Below, piece after piece: positions 1 through 9,052 of a stretch of 64,000 nt of DNA; position 1 is the first letter of the stretch, and the number at the start of each line of letters is the position of its first letter. The notes beneath the pieces were generated by a model that was not told where the DNA came from, ran no database searches, and was given only the letters and a program-made list of their open reading frames with translations. The stretch covers positions 1-64,000 of the forward strand of contig CAKZQF010000031.1 of assembly GCA_937139475.1 (NCBI GenBank). The letters are read 5' to 3'. The DNA comes from an uncultured Gammaproteobacteria bacterium (GTDB taxonomy: Bacteria > Pseudomonadota > Gammaproteobacteria > Enterobacterales > Psychrobiaceae). The position numbers and the translations under genes are program-made.

Positions 1-177
1 CGCGAAGCTGCTGCTGTTGAGCACAACTATGAACATCCAAATGCAAACGGTGAAGAAGAGCGAGAAGCTCAGCCACAGCAAGCGGTTATTCGTCAAACTG
101 AAAAGGTTGGTCGTAATGAACCTTGTCCGTGTGGTTCAGGCAAGAAATACAAACAATGCCATGGTAAATTAGCATAA
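1..177 (+). CDS. secA: Preprotein translocase ATPase SecA, C-terminal end (partial)
   Basis: Only the last 58 codons are in the window; the 5' part lies upstream of base 1. The fragment has an acidic, Glu/Gln-rich linker followed by the SEC-C zinc motif, with the pattern [13 protein letters not shown] close to the stop at 175-177. In SecA this Cys-Cys-Cys-His motif binds zinc and contacts SecB, delivering preproteins to the SecYEG channel at the inner membrane. SEC-C motifs also occur in other proteins, but the position at the very C-terminus after an acidic linker, with a terminator directly behind, is typical of SecA. Confidence 0.88.
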   Translation, partial: REAAAVEHNYEHPNANGEEEREAQPQQAVIRQTEKVGRNEPCPCGSGKKYKQCHGKLA

Positions 178-190
178 TTTAACCGATGCT

Positions 191-229
191 AAAAAAGGCT
201 AATCAAGGTGACTTGATTAGCCTTTTTTT
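191..229 (+). terminator. Intrinsic terminator after secA
   Basis: A perfect 12-bp stem (arms 195-206 and 213-224, 6-nt loop) is flanked by an A run on the left and seven T on the right. It lies 14 nt after the secA stop. The A run also makes it a possible terminator for transcription from the opposite strand, where the HD-GYP gene ends at 310. Confidence 0.9.
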
Positions 230-309
230 ATGTCCAAGCCAGCATGCTGAATTATTGAGTCGCTATATTGCACTGATATCGATTTTTTAATAATTGATGG
301 GATAATCAA

Positions 310-1515
310 CTAAATAACGGCGGTCCATTGATTGTGAACTGGCTCAACTAAGGAAGGGTAATCAGCAAGTGATAATTCATCTGCGATAGTAAATTGCTCA
401 TCTTGGATATCGCGGAGGCGGCGACCTTGAATGATTTTTAAGTTGGCACTTTGCAATATTGAAACAACAGGCTGCGATATTTTTTTACCACTTTTTACAA
501 CAACGCCTATCTCGCCATTGTTTAGGCGCACTAATGCGCCAATTGGAAAGATCCCAACGATATTTATTAGCTTATCAATTAGACCTGCATCTAAAGAAAC
601 ACTGCGCTCTTTATAAAGTATCGCTAATGCCTTCTTACCAGAATTACAGGTACGACTATTCGTTGGGCGAACTAAAGCCGTGTAAGTATCAGCCACTGAG
701 GCGATTTTAACCGATAGCGGTATAGCATCTGCCGTAAGGTTATGCGGATAGCCTGAACCATCGATTCGTTCATGGTGGTGAAGTGCTATATCTAACCAAT
801 CTTTATCATCTACACCTAACCGTGAGAGTTCCTTATGACTCTCCAGCGGATGTTGTTTCAATTGCTGAACCTGTTCGTCAGTTAACGCGGATTTTTGATG
901 GTGTAATGCTGTCTGTATATCGGCCATTCCCAAATCATGGGTCAGGGCACCGCAAAGGATCGGTAACCGTTGATTACGCGTTAAATCGCTTTGCTTTGCA
1001 ATGACTTCACCAATAATGGCACGATGCAGCGCATGTAATAATCCATAATCGCTTTCGCTGTCAATATGAAACGCCGCAAGCAACGCATCTTGATGATACT
1101 CACAAACCCACTGGATCTCGTTTGCTAGCTTGGTTATTTGATAGCTAAAGCTAACAACAAGGGGTTCGCGCGCGAGCTTGAATATATGATATAGCTCGCC
1201 TAACCAACGTTCCTTAACATCAAATATGGTATCTTTGGCCGGAGGCGGTGCATGATTCAGTGCGTAGGTAGGAATGACATCAGCACTAGGCGCCGGTTTC
1301 GGTGGTACGAGCTCAGGTTCATCAAGGAAAAAGCCTTGCGCAACTAACACTTTCTTTTGTCGCTGCGATGTCACCATACGTCCGTGTTTGAATAAGAGGT
1401 CGCCACTCTTTAAATAGATCGACTGGGCAATCGGGCTACCCACTTTAATCATATTGTAATCGACAGGTTTTAATTCACCCATGACTTGCTCCCAGTATGT
1501 GAGCGATATTCCCAC
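310..1515 (-). CDS. HD-GYP domain protein (putative c-di-GMP phosphodiesterase)
   Basis: The 401-residue protein has an N-terminal region of the DUF3391 type (roughly residues 15-70) followed by an HD-GYP domain (about 150-330). HD-GYP proteins hydrolyse cyclic di-GMP at a two- or three-metal centre and so control motility and biofilm formation. The HD pair (THDLG), the second histidine cluster (HHHERIDGSGYP) and the later SVADTYTAL motif are all visible. The lysine that normally follows HDxG is replaced by methionine (HDLGM), which may affect activity. There is no signal peptide or membrane segment, so it should be cytoplasmic. A second in-frame ATG lies 11 codons downstream and could be the true start. 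It appears monocistronic. Confidence 0.85.
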   Translation of the reverse strand: MGISLTYWEQVMGELKPVDYNMIKVGSPIAQSIYLKSGDLLFKHGRMVTSQRQKKVLVAQGFFLDEPELVPPKPAPSADVIPTYALNHAPPPAKDTIFDVKERWLGELYHIFKLAREPLVVSFSYQITKLANEIQWVCEYHQDALLAAFHIDSESDYGLLHALHRAIIGEVIAKQSDLTRNQRLPILCGALTHDLGMADIQTALHHQKSALTDEQVQQLKQHPLESHKELSRLGVDDKDWLDIALHHHERIDGSGYPHNLTADAIPLSVKIASVADTYTALVRPTNSRTCNSGKKALAILYKERSVSLDAGLIDKLINIVGIFPIGALVRLNNGEIGVVVKSGKKISQPVVSILQSANLKIIQGRRLRDIQDEQFTIADELSLADYPSLVEPVHNQWTAVI

Positions 1516-1753
1516 ATTACATCAAATGTTTCCTCATTATAGGGACAGTATTTTGATTAACAATACTCTATATGACAATACTATTAAAGGTCGCTTGTTT
1601 TTTAAGCGGTCATATCGTCTTTATTACTGGTAATTTGGCTTGATAGTCAGTAACAGTAAGGGGTATAGCTATTTTTTATTAAATTCCCTCTTTTAGTATT
1701 AAAGTGCTTCTTTTTACTCTGGTCCAATTACTTAGTCTTGTTTTGTCACATAT

Positions 1754-1869
1754 TTAAATGGACGCTTGATCGAATGGATGGGTGACAATAGATAGCAACA
1801 AATGAATGGGCTTAAATGGGCGCTTAAGTGATCGGGTGCGCAACAATAGATAGAAAAAATGAATGGGGT
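1754..1869. repeat. Two-copy tandem repeat, about 58 bp per unit
   Basis: Within the 433-bp gap between the HD-GYP and phosphatase genes, unit 1 (1754-1811) and unit 2 (1812-1869) align along their whole length. Both start TTAAATGG(A/G)CGCTT and share the block ACAATAGATAG and then ATGAATGGG. Divergence is about 20 percent by eye. No coding potential is evident in either unit. The rest of the gap (1516-1753) shows nothing else that can be named. Confidence 0.7.
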
Positions 1870-1904
1870 TAAGCGTTAGATTGGGCAGGGAATGGTCATT
1901 AATT

Positions 1905-1933
1905 AAAAGCGCCATTAGCTAACAGCTAATGGC
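1905..1933 (-). terminator. Intrinsic terminator after the PhoD-like gene
   Basis: A perfect 10-bp stem (GCCATTAGCT/AGCTAATGGC, 3-nt loop, 1911-1933) is followed on the minus strand by GC and TTTT. It lies 15 nt beyond the stop of the phosphatase gene. Confidence 0.75.
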
Positions 1934-1948
1934 ACTAAATAGGCGTTT

Positions 1949-4294
1949 TTAGTCAGTGGTCAAGATACCATCTTTTACTTGGTAGTTACTTATTTCAACA
2001 GCAGAGAGGAAGTTTTCACGATCGTCGTAAAAACTTTGTTTAATATACTCAATATCACCTGTTGCCGGTACTTGGTGCAACGCAACGTTAAAACTCTCAC
2101 TAGTCGCGGTAACAATACCAATGCCATGCTTCCATAGTTCCGACATAGTCAGTTTCGTGGTTACATCATCGCGCATTGAGGCGGTTTGAGTCAAAATGTT
2201 GAAAAATGGATTGAGTTGTTTAAATGTTTCAACTGAATCTGGTGCAATTGTCGTTGCCAAATCTGACAGAGCCGTATCAATAAAGCTACCTAAGGTGCCA
2301 GATGAAACGGAGCTTGAGGTAAAGCCAAAGCTACGCATGCCTGTTTCTGGTTGCGCTGCATGCTCTGTAACATAGCTAGAATGGATATCGCCTGACAGGG
2401 TAATAACTCCCGCTGGGCTTAGCAATTCATTAATAAGCTTTTGTTTCGCTTGCGGAAAGCCGTCCCAATGATCAACATTAACGTAGAAACGATTCTTAAA
2501 TAATGCTGGAATTGCCTCTGAGTCGAGCATCTGTTCCAGTGGTGCAATTGGTGTTGCAACACGTGATGAGCTTAAATCAAAAATTAATGGCGCAAAAGAT
2601 ACAGAGCTTCCTAAAATCTTCCAGGTTGAAGTTGATGTCATAATGCTGCCGCCTAGCCATTGCATTTGTGCATCACCGTAGGCATTTTGGCTGTTAGCGT
2701 CGGCTTGTCCCATATAGCCAGCATATAAATCAAATACATCTTTAACCACCATGTAGCGGCTGCCCATTTCAGAAAACAGGGCACTTTTTCCCATGGTAAA
2801 GTAAGCGATGCCTTTTTCCAGGCCATCGTCTTCGATTTCGGCGATACCGTAGATATCGAGTAGTGAGCTTGGGATCTGCTTAATTACTTCATTTAGATAG
2901 GCTATCGCTAAATTTCCTGATAACGCTGCCTGAGTTTTGCCTTCTGCTTTGCTCTGTGCATCGCTTTCGCTTAAACCGAGTTTGCTGATGAACTCCGCTT
3001 TATATAAGCCAATGATCACATCTGTTAATACCGTTTTTAGGATGTGATATTGCGGTGCATCGATGTCGATATATGCCATAAAATTGGCTTGTACAAAGGC
3101 CGTCGCATGCTCAAAAGGAATTTGCATCGCTTGAGCAATAACGCCTGCTGTGGTTGTTTGGTCCATAACCACGGTGGCAGGGAAGCCATCCTCAGGAATT
3201 AAATGGTCTGGGCGATGGGTTCTAAAGTCACTCATAAGTAGGTGTACATGCTTGCCAAACTTGAAATCGCGATAAATCTCAGTGTTTGGGAATAAATGCT
3301 CATCACTAATGCTCATCTCGCCTTGGCTAAGTGCTAGGGTCTTATCGTTGGCATGTTCATGATCTATTGGCATATATTCGAAATAAACACGCTCTGAGTC
3401 TTGCTTGCGTTTAAGATCTTGTTCGCTTGCCACGCCATTTAATGAGGTGGCCGTATCTTGCCAGCTATCATCTGCAAACTCATGATCATCCCACACCGCA
3501 ATCATTGGAAAGTTCTCATGAACTTCTTGTAATAAGGTATCACCACGATAGGTTTTATAAAGTTGGCGATAATTGCTTAGGCTTTTCGCGGCATAAAATG
3601 TGGCATCGCCCTGGCCAAGTTTTTGCGCGCCATCTAAATCCTCAAACTCAAACCCGCGGCCACCGCTTGCTTGGAAAGAGGTATCACCGGTTGTTTCATA
3701 AACATAGTCACCCAAATGAACAATAAAATCCAAGTCATCGTTATCTAATACAGACAGGTAGGAATTATAATAGCGACCGATGTAATCTTGACAGCTAACA
3801 AAAGCAAACTTCACATCAACATCGGCATCATTTAGTGGCGCTGTCTTTGTGCGTCCCACATTGGAAACGTATTGCACGTCGTCTTTGGTGTAAATAAAGC
3901 GATAGTAGTAGTGAGTATAAGCATCAAGGTCGGTTACTCGAACCTTTAAGCAGTGATCATAATCACTGAGTGCGGTAAGCGTTTCGTCTACCCTTACATC
4001 ATTAAAGTCCTTATCTAATGCAACTTGTAGCTGCACATCAATATCAGCCGCACCGGCGTCTTCAACACGTGTCCATAAAATCACACTATTTGGTTTCGGA
4101 TCACCAGAGAGTAATGATTGAGGAAAGTAAGCTTGCCCAGGTTGTAGTCCTTGTGGCTTTGGTGTGGGCGTTGGCACTGGGGTCGGTGCAGGGGCGCTAG
4201 TATTGTTCGAATCACATCCAGTTAAACCGCCAAGCGCGACAGCGCTCGCACTAACCACCAGGGTGGACAGAAATTTACGACGAGTGTATTGCAT
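1949..4294 (-). CDS. phoD: PhoD-family alkaline phosphatase/phosphodiesterase, Tat-exported lipoprotein
   Basis: This 781-residue enzyme belongs to the PhoD family, which hydrolyses phosphate mono- and diesters outside the cytoplasm using a Ca/Fe centre. The N-terminus carries a twin-arginine motif (TRRKFL at residues 4-9), a hydrophobic stretch and a lipobox ending in LTGC, so it is probably Tat-exported and lipid-anchored. A Pro/Thr-rich linker follows. Metal-ligand motifs seen are HLGDYVYE, DDHEFADDSW and SGDIHSS. The start at 4294 is preferred over an ATG 26 codons upstream, because AAGGAAA precedes it and the Tat motif then sits at the N-terminus. The protein is longer than Bacillus PhoD (about 550 aa), with extra sequence in the middle and at the C-terminus. 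I could not find a convincing Pho box upstream. Confidence 0.87.
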   Translation of the reverse strand: MQYTRRKFLSTLVVSASAVALGGLTGCDSNNTSAPAPTPVPTPTPKPQGLQPGQAYFPQSLLSGDPKPNSVILWTRVEDAGAADIDVQLQVALDKDFNDVRVDETLTALSDYDHCLKVRVTDLDAYTHYYYRFIYTKDDVQYVSNVGRTKTAPLNDADVDVKFAFVSCQDYIGRYYNSYLSVLDNDDLDFIVHLGDYVYETTGDTSFQASGGRGFEFEDLDGAQKLGQGDATFYAAKSLSNYRQLYKTYRGDTLLQEVHENFPMIAVWDDHEFADDSWQDTATSLNGVASEQDLKRKQDSERVYFEYMPIDHEHANDKTLALSQGEMSISDEHLFPNTEIYRDFKFGKHVHLLMSDFRTHRPDHLIPEDGFPATVVMDQTTTAGVIAQAMQIPFEHATAFVQANFMAYIDIDAPQYHILKTVLTDVIIGLYKAEFISKLGLSESDAQSKAEGKTQAALSGNLAIAYLNEVIKQIPSSLLDIYGIAEIEDDGLEKGIAYFTMGKSALFSEMGSRYMVVKDVFDLYAGYMGQADANSQNAYGDAQMQWLGGSIMTSTSTWKILGSSVSFAPLIFDLSSSRVATPIAPLEQMLDSEAIPALFKNRFYVNVDHWDGFPQAKQKLINELLSPAGVITLSGDIHSSYVTEHAAQPETGMRSFGFTSSSVSSGTLGSFIDTALSDLATTIAPDSVETFKQLNPFFNILTQTASMRDDVTTKLTMSELWKHGIGIVTATSESFNVALHQVPATGDIEYIKQSFYDDRENFLSAVEISNYQVKDGILTTD

Positions 4295-4486
4295 TAGTTG
4301 TTTCCTTTTTTTAGTTTTATTGTTGGAATATTTTGTAACGACTTGAATTGAGTCTATTATTTGTGATTCCATTTTTAAAGTAATTTATCTAATTTTGTTA
4401 TTTCCTCTTCGCTAGCCATCGACTTTCGGTCAACTGACACCAGTCAAAAATCAATGGGCCACAATAGAACAAATGCTTCATTTTCA

Positions 4487-4512
4487 TGCACGCAATTGGT
4501 GCGCCCTTTGCC
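4487..4512 (+). promoter_or_regulatory. NtrC-like site overlapping a sigma-54-like -24/-12 element, upstream of glnK
   Basis: Bases 4487-4503 fit the NtrC half-site pattern TGCAC-N6-GGTGC. Bases 4497-4512 read TGGTGCG-N4-TTGCC, with the invariant GG and GC at sigma-54 spacing. The two overlap, which is unusual, so one may be fortuitous. A second, weaker sigma-54-like element (TGGTATG-N4-TTGAA) lies at 4567-4582, a better distance for activation from the NtrC-like site. Nitrogen-limitation control of glnK-amtB by NtrC and RpoN is standard in Proteobacteria. The rest of the 353-bp gap (4295-4647) shows nothing else I can name. Confidence 0.45.
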
Positions 4513-4647
4513 ATTGACAATAATAATAAAAGTGATTTTTATCGTAAAATCAGTTATTTAAAAAGTTGGTATGTGACTTGAAATACCCTTGGCACAAATT
4601 ACAAATTTAAATAAACAGGGTAAGACCTGATTTAAGGGGTTAACTAA

Positions 4648-4986
4648 ATGAAAATGATTAGCGCAATTATCAAACCATTTAAACTCGATGATGTTCGCAG
4701 TGCGATTTCTGAGATTGGTGTTGATGGATTAACGGTGTCAGAGATTAGAGGCTTTGGCCGTCAAAAAGGTCATACCGAACTTTACCGCGGTGCAGAGTAT
4801 CAAGTGGACTTTTTACCGAAAGTGAAAGTGGAAATAGCCTGCCAGAGCGATCAGGTTGAACGAATTGTGGATGCAATTGTTAGCGCCGCGCACACTGGAA
4901 AGATCGGTGATGGCAAGATTTTTGTAACGCAATTAGAACATACCGTGCGAATTCGTACGGGTGAAACAGACTTAGAAGCACTGTAA
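4648..4986 (+). CDS. glnK: P-II nitrogen regulatory protein GlnK
   Basis: The 112-residue sequence is full length for a P-II trimer subunit. The T-loop motif YRGAEYQVDFLPK carries the uridylylation target Tyr51, and the C-terminal B/C-loop regions (TGKIGDGKIF and IRTGE) that bind ATP/ADP and 2-oxoglutarate are intact. GlnK senses nitrogen status and plugs the AmtB channel when ammonium is plentiful. It is named GlnK rather than GlnB because amtB follows after only 7 nt, which is the classic pair. Transcription probably starts from the nitrogen-responsive region near 4490-4580. Confidence 0.95.
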   Translation: MKMISAIIKPFKLDDVRSAISEIGVDGLTVSEIRGFGRQKGHTELYRGAEYQVDFLPKVKVEIACQSDQVERIVDAIVSAAHTGKIGDGKIFVTQLEHTVRIRTGETDLEAL

Positions 4987-4993
4987 GGAGATT

Positions 4994-6247
4994 ATGATGG
5001 AAGATTTAGTAAAGTTAGGTACAACGGTCTCAGAGCTTCGTTTTGCTCTTGATACCTTTTATTTTTTAATCTCTGGTGTGTTAGTGATGTGGATGGCTGC
5101 CGGTTTTGCGATGTTAGAAGCAGGACTTGTTCGTTCTAAGAATACCACCGAGATTTTAACTAAAAATATTTGTCTATATGCTATTGCCTGTACGATGTTC
5201 TTACTCGTTGGTTATAACATTATGTACGTTGATAACACCGAAGGTGGCTGGTTACCAAGCCTTGCTGGTTTTATCGGCTCACAAGCAAGTGATGCTGACC
5301 ATGCATTAGAATCAGACTTCTTCTTCCAGGTAGTTTTTGTTGCTACCGCGATGTCGATTGTATCTGGTGCCGTTGCAGAGCGTATGAAACTTTGGTCGTT
5401 CTTGTTGTTTAGTGTTGTTTTAACTGGATTTATCTATCCTGTTGAAGGTTACTGGACATGGGGTGGCGGTTTTGTGTCGCAGCTTGGCTTTGTTGATTTT
5501 GCTGGCTCAGGTATCGTTCATATGGCGGGTGCTGCGGCTGCGATTGCTGGTGTGTTATTGCTTGGCGCTCGTAAAGGTAAATATGGTAAAAACGGCCAGA
5601 TTAACCCAATTCCAGGTTCAAACTTGCCGATGGCGACATTAGGTACATTTATTTTATGGATGGGCTGGTTTGGCTTTAACGGTGGCTCACAATTGATGGT
5701 ATCAGATGCCGCTAACGCGAGCTCGGTAGCTAAGATTTTTGTTAACACAAACTCGGCAGCGGCTGTCGGTGCAATTAGTGCATTATTAGTGTGTCGCTTC
5801 CTTTGGGGCAAAGCTGACTTAACCATGATTCTAAATGGTGCATTAGCCGGTCTTGTTGCAATAACTGCCGATCCGCTGTCACCATCATTACCTGTTGCTG
5901 CGTTAATTGGTCTATGTGCTGGTGGTCTTGTCGTGTTCTCTATTGTTGCATTAGACAAACTTAAATTTGATGACCCGGTTGGCGCTGTTTCAGTGCACGG
6001 TGTGGCGGGTTTATTTGGCTTAATGTTGGTACCATTTAGCAACGGCGATGCTACTTTTGTTGGTCAGCTAACTGGTGCGGCGGTAATATTTGCATGGGTA
6101 TTTGCTGCAAGCTTTGTGGTTTGGTTAGTGATTAAGAAAACCATTGGTATTCGTGTAAGCGAAGAGGAAGAGTACTTAGGGATGGATGTGGCCGATTGTG
6201 GTATTGATGCTTACCCTGAATTTGTATCACTAAAGCCTAATAGCTAG
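4994..6247 (+). CDS. amtB: Ammonium transporter AmtB
   Basis: This 417-residue polytopic membrane protein has the expected eleven hydrophobic segments of Amt/Rh channels. The pore histidine pair can be seen in SGIVHMAGAAA and VSVHGVAG. It conducts ammonium across the inner membrane and is gated by GlnK. Two adjacent ATG codons (4994 and 4997) follow AAGGAG; the second has the better spacing. Unlike E. coli AmtB, there is no obvious cleavable signal peptide. It is co-transcribed with glnK, and a hairpin terminator follows at 6291. Confidence 0.95.
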   Translation: MMEDLVKLGTTVSELRFALDTFYFLISGVLVMWMAAGFAMLEAGLVRSKNTTEILTKNICLYAIACTMFLLVGYNIMYVDNTEGGWLPSLAGFIGSQASDADHALESDFFFQVVFVATAMSIVSGAVAERMKLWSFLLFSVVLTGFIYPVEGYWTWGGGFVSQLGFVDFAGSGIVHMAGAAAAIAGVLLLGARKGKYGKNGQINPIPGSNLPMATLGTFILWMGWFGFNGGSQLMVSDAANASSVAKIFVNTNSAAAVGAISALLVCRFLWGKADLTMILNGALAGLVAITADPLSPSLPVAALIGLCAGGLVVFSIVALDKLKFDDPVGAVSVHGVAGLFGLMLVPFSNGDATFVGQLTGAAVIFAWVFAASFVVWLVIKKTIGIRVSEEEEYLGMDVADCGIDAYPEFVSLKPNS

Positions 6248-6290
6248 TGGCTAGTCACTAAAGCCTTTGTTTTAAATTAGTTGAGTTACT

Positions 6291-6322
6291 AAAGCCATCG
6301 AACCCTTCGGTGGCTTTTTACT
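6291..6322 (+). terminator. Intrinsic terminator after amtB
   Basis: A 10-bp stem with one G-T pair (6291-6300 with 6308-6317) is followed by TTTTTA and further T-rich sequence. It separates the nitrogen operon from mpl. Confidence 0.8.
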
Positions 6323-6386
6323 TTTTTACAGGGGCTTATTATTTGCTATGATGAATGCGTTTAACTAATCAATCATAGACTTCTTA

Positions 6387-7751
6387 ATGAAACATATTCA
6401 TATTTTAGGTATTTGTGGCACCTTCATGGGTGGCATTGCCATATTAGCTCGTGAGTTAGGGTTTAAAGTGACTGGCAGCGATGCCAATGTTTATCCACCA
6501 ATGAGTACTCAGCTCGAAGACATCGGGATCGGGCTTATTGAGGGCTACGATCCAAGCCAGCTAGACCCTGTTCCTGATTTGGTTGTGATAGGCAACGCAA
6601 TGAGTCGTGGTAATCCCTGCGTTGAATATGTTCTCGATCGCAATATTCCTTATACCTCAGGACCACAATGGCTGCTGGAAAACCTACTTAAAGACCGCTG
6701 GGTTATCGCACTCTCTGGTACGCATGGTAAAACAACAACCGCCAGTATGGTGGCGTGGATTTTAGAACAAACGGGTCAGGAACCTGGGTTTCTTATCGGT
6801 GGCGTACCACAATGCCTTGGTGTTTCGGCACGTTTAGGTGATGCTCCATTTTTTGTAGTGGAAGCGGATGAGTACGACAGTGCCTTTTTTGATAAGCGTT
6901 CTAAGTTTGTACACTATCGTCCACATACGCTAGTTATCAATAATTTGGAGTTTGATCATGCCGATATTTTTGATGATTTAATGGCTATTCAACGTCAATT
7001 TCATCACCTTATTCGCATGGTCCCGTCTAACGGCATGGTGGTTGCGCCCTCAGGCGTTCGAGCGATTGATGAAGTGTTTGAAATGGGCTGCTGGAGTGAA
7101 CAGCAATTTCTTGGTGATGATAAGGAATGGTCGTTTAAACTACTTGAGAATGACGGTTCTGACTTTGAAGTGTATTTCAACAATCAATTACAAGGCCGAG
7201 TTAAATGGTCACAAATCGGTAAGCATAATGTGGCTAACGCGTTGATGGCAATAGCAGCATCAAGGCATGTTGGCATAACCCCCGCCAAAGCAATTATCGC
7301 GCTGGCGACATTTGAAAATGCCAAGCGCCGTCTGGAGCTAAAAGGTCAGATGAATGGTGTGACTGTCTACGATGATTTTGCCCATCACCCAACAGCAATT
7401 CATACAACGATCGATGGTCTGCGCGCCAAAGTGGGGCAACAACGAATATTTGCTATTCTTGAACCGCGCTCCAACACCATGAAGCAAGGTGTGCATCAAC
7501 ACACTTTATTTAATTCAATGAGTGAAGCTGATGCCATTTTTATGTATCAGCCAGATGATATTCATTGGGATATGCACGCAATGATTAATGGTTTTGAACA
7601 AACCACTAAGATAGAAAAAAATCTAGACTCTTTGATTGAGCATGTAGTCGAGCAAGCTAAACCCGGGGATCACTTACTGGTGATGAGCAATGGCAGTTTT
7701 GGTGGTATTCATCAAAAACTACTTGATAAATTAGCGACTAAAGAGCATTAA
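6387..7751 (+). CDS. mpl: UDP-N-acetylmuramate:L-alanyl-gamma-D-glutamyl-meso-diaminopimelate ligase
   Basis: Mpl ligates the recycled murein tripeptide to UDP-MurNAc, returning cell-wall fragments to peptidoglycan synthesis in the cytoplasm. The 454-residue protein has the Mur-ligase layout: an N-terminal Rossmann-like region (HILGICGTFMGG), the ATP-binding loop GTHGKTT at residues 111-117, the EADEYDSAFFDKRSKF motif special to Mpl, and a C-terminal domain with DDFAHHPTA. Length matches the E. coli protein (457 aa). ubiX starts 3 nt after its stop, so the two form an operon. Confidence 0.95.
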   Translation: MKHIHILGICGTFMGGIAILARELGFKVTGSDANVYPPMSTQLEDIGIGLIEGYDPSQLDPVPDLVVIGNAMSRGNPCVEYVLDRNIPYTSGPQWLLENLLKDRWVIALSGTHGKTTTASMVAWILEQTGQEPGFLIGGVPQCLGVSARLGDAPFFVVEADEYDSAFFDKRSKFVHYRPHTLVINNLEFDHADIFDDLMAIQRQFHHLIRMVPSNGMVVAPSGVRAIDEVFEMGCWSEQQFLGDDKEWSFKLLENDGSDFEVYFNNQLQGRVKWSQIGKHNVANALMAIAASRHVGITPAKAIIALATFENAKRRLELKGQMNGVTVYDDFAHHPTAIHTTIDGLRAKVGQQRIFAILEPRSNTMKQGVHQHTLFNSMSEADAIFMYQPDDIHWDMHAMINGFEQTTKIEKNLDSLIEHVVEQAKPGDHLLVMSNGSFGGIHQKLLDKLATKEH

Positions 7752-7754
7752 TTA

Positions 7755-8384
7755 ATGAAAAAATTTTCAAGAAAAGTAACGCTGGCGCTTACAGGTGCTT
7801 CAGGCGCACCTTACGGGCTGCGTTTATTGCAGCAATTTATTGCGGCAGATGTTCAAGTCTATCTGTTACTCTCTGATGCCGCTAAAATTGTTTTGGCAAC
7901 TGAAGCGGATGTTGCGCTACCGGATGAGCTTAATGCTGCGCAGCAGTTTTTAAGCCAGCGTTTTGGCGCCGCAGAGCAGCAAATTATGCTGCTTGAACGT
8001 AGTGATTGGTTTTCAGCACCGGCTTCTGGTTCATCTTCACCAAAACAAATGGTTATCTGCCCTTGTTCAATGGGGACATTATCGTCTATTCGCCACGGTG
8101 CGAGCAATAATTTAATCGAGCGCGCCGCTGATGTGATAATGAAAGAACGTGGACAATTGATCATCGCATGGCGTGAGAGTCCACTATCGACTATCCACTT
8201 AGAAAATATGTTAGGGCTATCAAAAATGGGGGTGACGCTGATGCCATTGGCACCGGGCTTCTATCATAAGCCACAAACCCTAGAAGAGATTATAGATTTT
8301 ATGGTGGCAAGAATACTTGATCATTTGAACATTGAGCAGAGCTTAGTTTTGCCATGGATGAGTGATCAAGATCACAATTCTTAG
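7755..8384 (+). CDS. ubiX: Flavin prenyltransferase UbiX
   Basis: UbiX attaches a dimethylallyl group to FMN to make prenyl-FMN, the cofactor of the decarboxylase UbiD in ubiquinone synthesis. The 209-residue protein has the N-terminal FMN-binding motif [13 protein letters not shown], the [30 protein letters not shown] block and the [13 protein letters not shown] block that are diagnostic of the family. It lies 3 nt after mpl, an arrangement common in gammaproteobacteria. About 15 extra residues near positions 80-100 are the only departure from the usual length. Confidence 0.94.
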   Translation: MKKFSRKVTLALTGASGAPYGLRLLQQFIAADVQVYLLLSDAAKIVLATEADVALPDELNAAQQFLSQRFGAAEQQIMLLERSDWFSAPASGSSSPKQMVICPCSMGTLSSIRHGASNNLIERAADVIMKERGQLIIAWRESPLSTIHLENMLGLSKMGVTLMPLAPGFYHKPQTLEEIIDFMVARILDHLNIEQSLVLPWMSDQDHNS

Positions 8385-8451
8385 CTGGGAAATTCGCAAA
8401 CAGAGCACTTAGTCGCTAGGATCTGCGCTCACTATTTTATTAGGATTTAAC

Positions 8452-8985
8452 ATGATAAAGCACACAACTGAAGTGATGATCTCAAAACAAGAGATTGCTG
8501 ATAAGGTCGCTGAGTTAGGTAAACAGATTGAAGCCCATTATAAAGATTCTGACAACCTACTAATGGTCGCTTTATTGCGCGGCTCGGTAGTGTTTTTAGC
8601 GGATCTATCCCGTGCGATTGACTTACCTCTGTCAATGGATTTTATGACAGTATCGAGCTACGGCTCAAGCATGGAAAGTACTCGTGATGTTAAAATTCTA
8701 AAAGACTTAACTGAAAATATTAAAGATCGTGACGTGATCATCGTTGAAGATATCATTGACACCGGTAACACCCTATCAAAGGTCGTTGATATTCTAACCA
8801 TTCGCGAACCTCGCTCGCTCACCCTGTGTACGCTACTTGATAAGCCATCGCGCCGTGAAGTCGACGTTGATGTTGACTGGATTGGTTTTAGCATCCCTGA
8901 TGAATTCGTTGTCGGTTACGGTATCGACTACGCTGAGCGCTACCGTAATCTGCCTCACGTTGCTAAAGTGATTCCACTAGATTAG
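8452..8985 (+). CDS. hpt: Hypoxanthine phosphoribosyltransferase
   Basis: This 177-residue enzyme converts hypoxanthine (and guanine) plus PRPP to the nucleotide in purine salvage. The PRPP-binding signature [14 protein letters not shown], the N-terminal LLRGSVVF loop and the C-terminal [19 protein letters not shown] motif are intact. AGGA lies 7 nt before the ATG at 8452, which fixes the start. A good terminator at 9017 ends the unit. Confidence 0.95.
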   Translation: MIKHTTEVMISKQEIADKVAELGKQIEAHYKDSDNLLMVALLRGSVVFLADLSRAIDLPLSMDFMTVSSYGSSMESTRDVKILKDLTENIKDRDVIIVEDIIDTGNTLSKVVDILTIREPRSLTLCTLLDKPSRREVDVDVDWIGFSIPDEFVVGYGIDYAERYRNLPHVAKVIPLD

Positions 8986-9016
8986 GCCATTGCTTTAAGG
9001 TTAACGTATGGATAAC

Positions 9017-9043
9017 AGCCCGATGATTTTCGTCGGGCTTTTT
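9017..9043 (+). terminator. Intrinsic terminator after hpt
   Basis: The stem AGCCCGA/TCGGGCT with a 9-nt loop is followed by TTTTT. It lies 31 nt after the hpt stop and between convergent genes. Confidence 0.88.
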
Positions 9044-9052
9044 ATTTTTGCG

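Noticed and set aside
4381..4480. Possible Pho box upstream of the PhoD-like gene (GTCAACTGACACCAGTCA)
   Set aside because: The half sites do not have the 11-bp spacing and match of a PhoB box.
4585..4605. TTGGCACAAATTACAAA as a sigma-54 promoter for glnK
   Set aside because: The -24 GG is good but no GC occurs at -12, an almost invariant feature.
5518..6042. 174-codon antisense frame inside amtB
   Set aside because: It is opposite a highly conserved gene and its composition is explained by amtB codon use.
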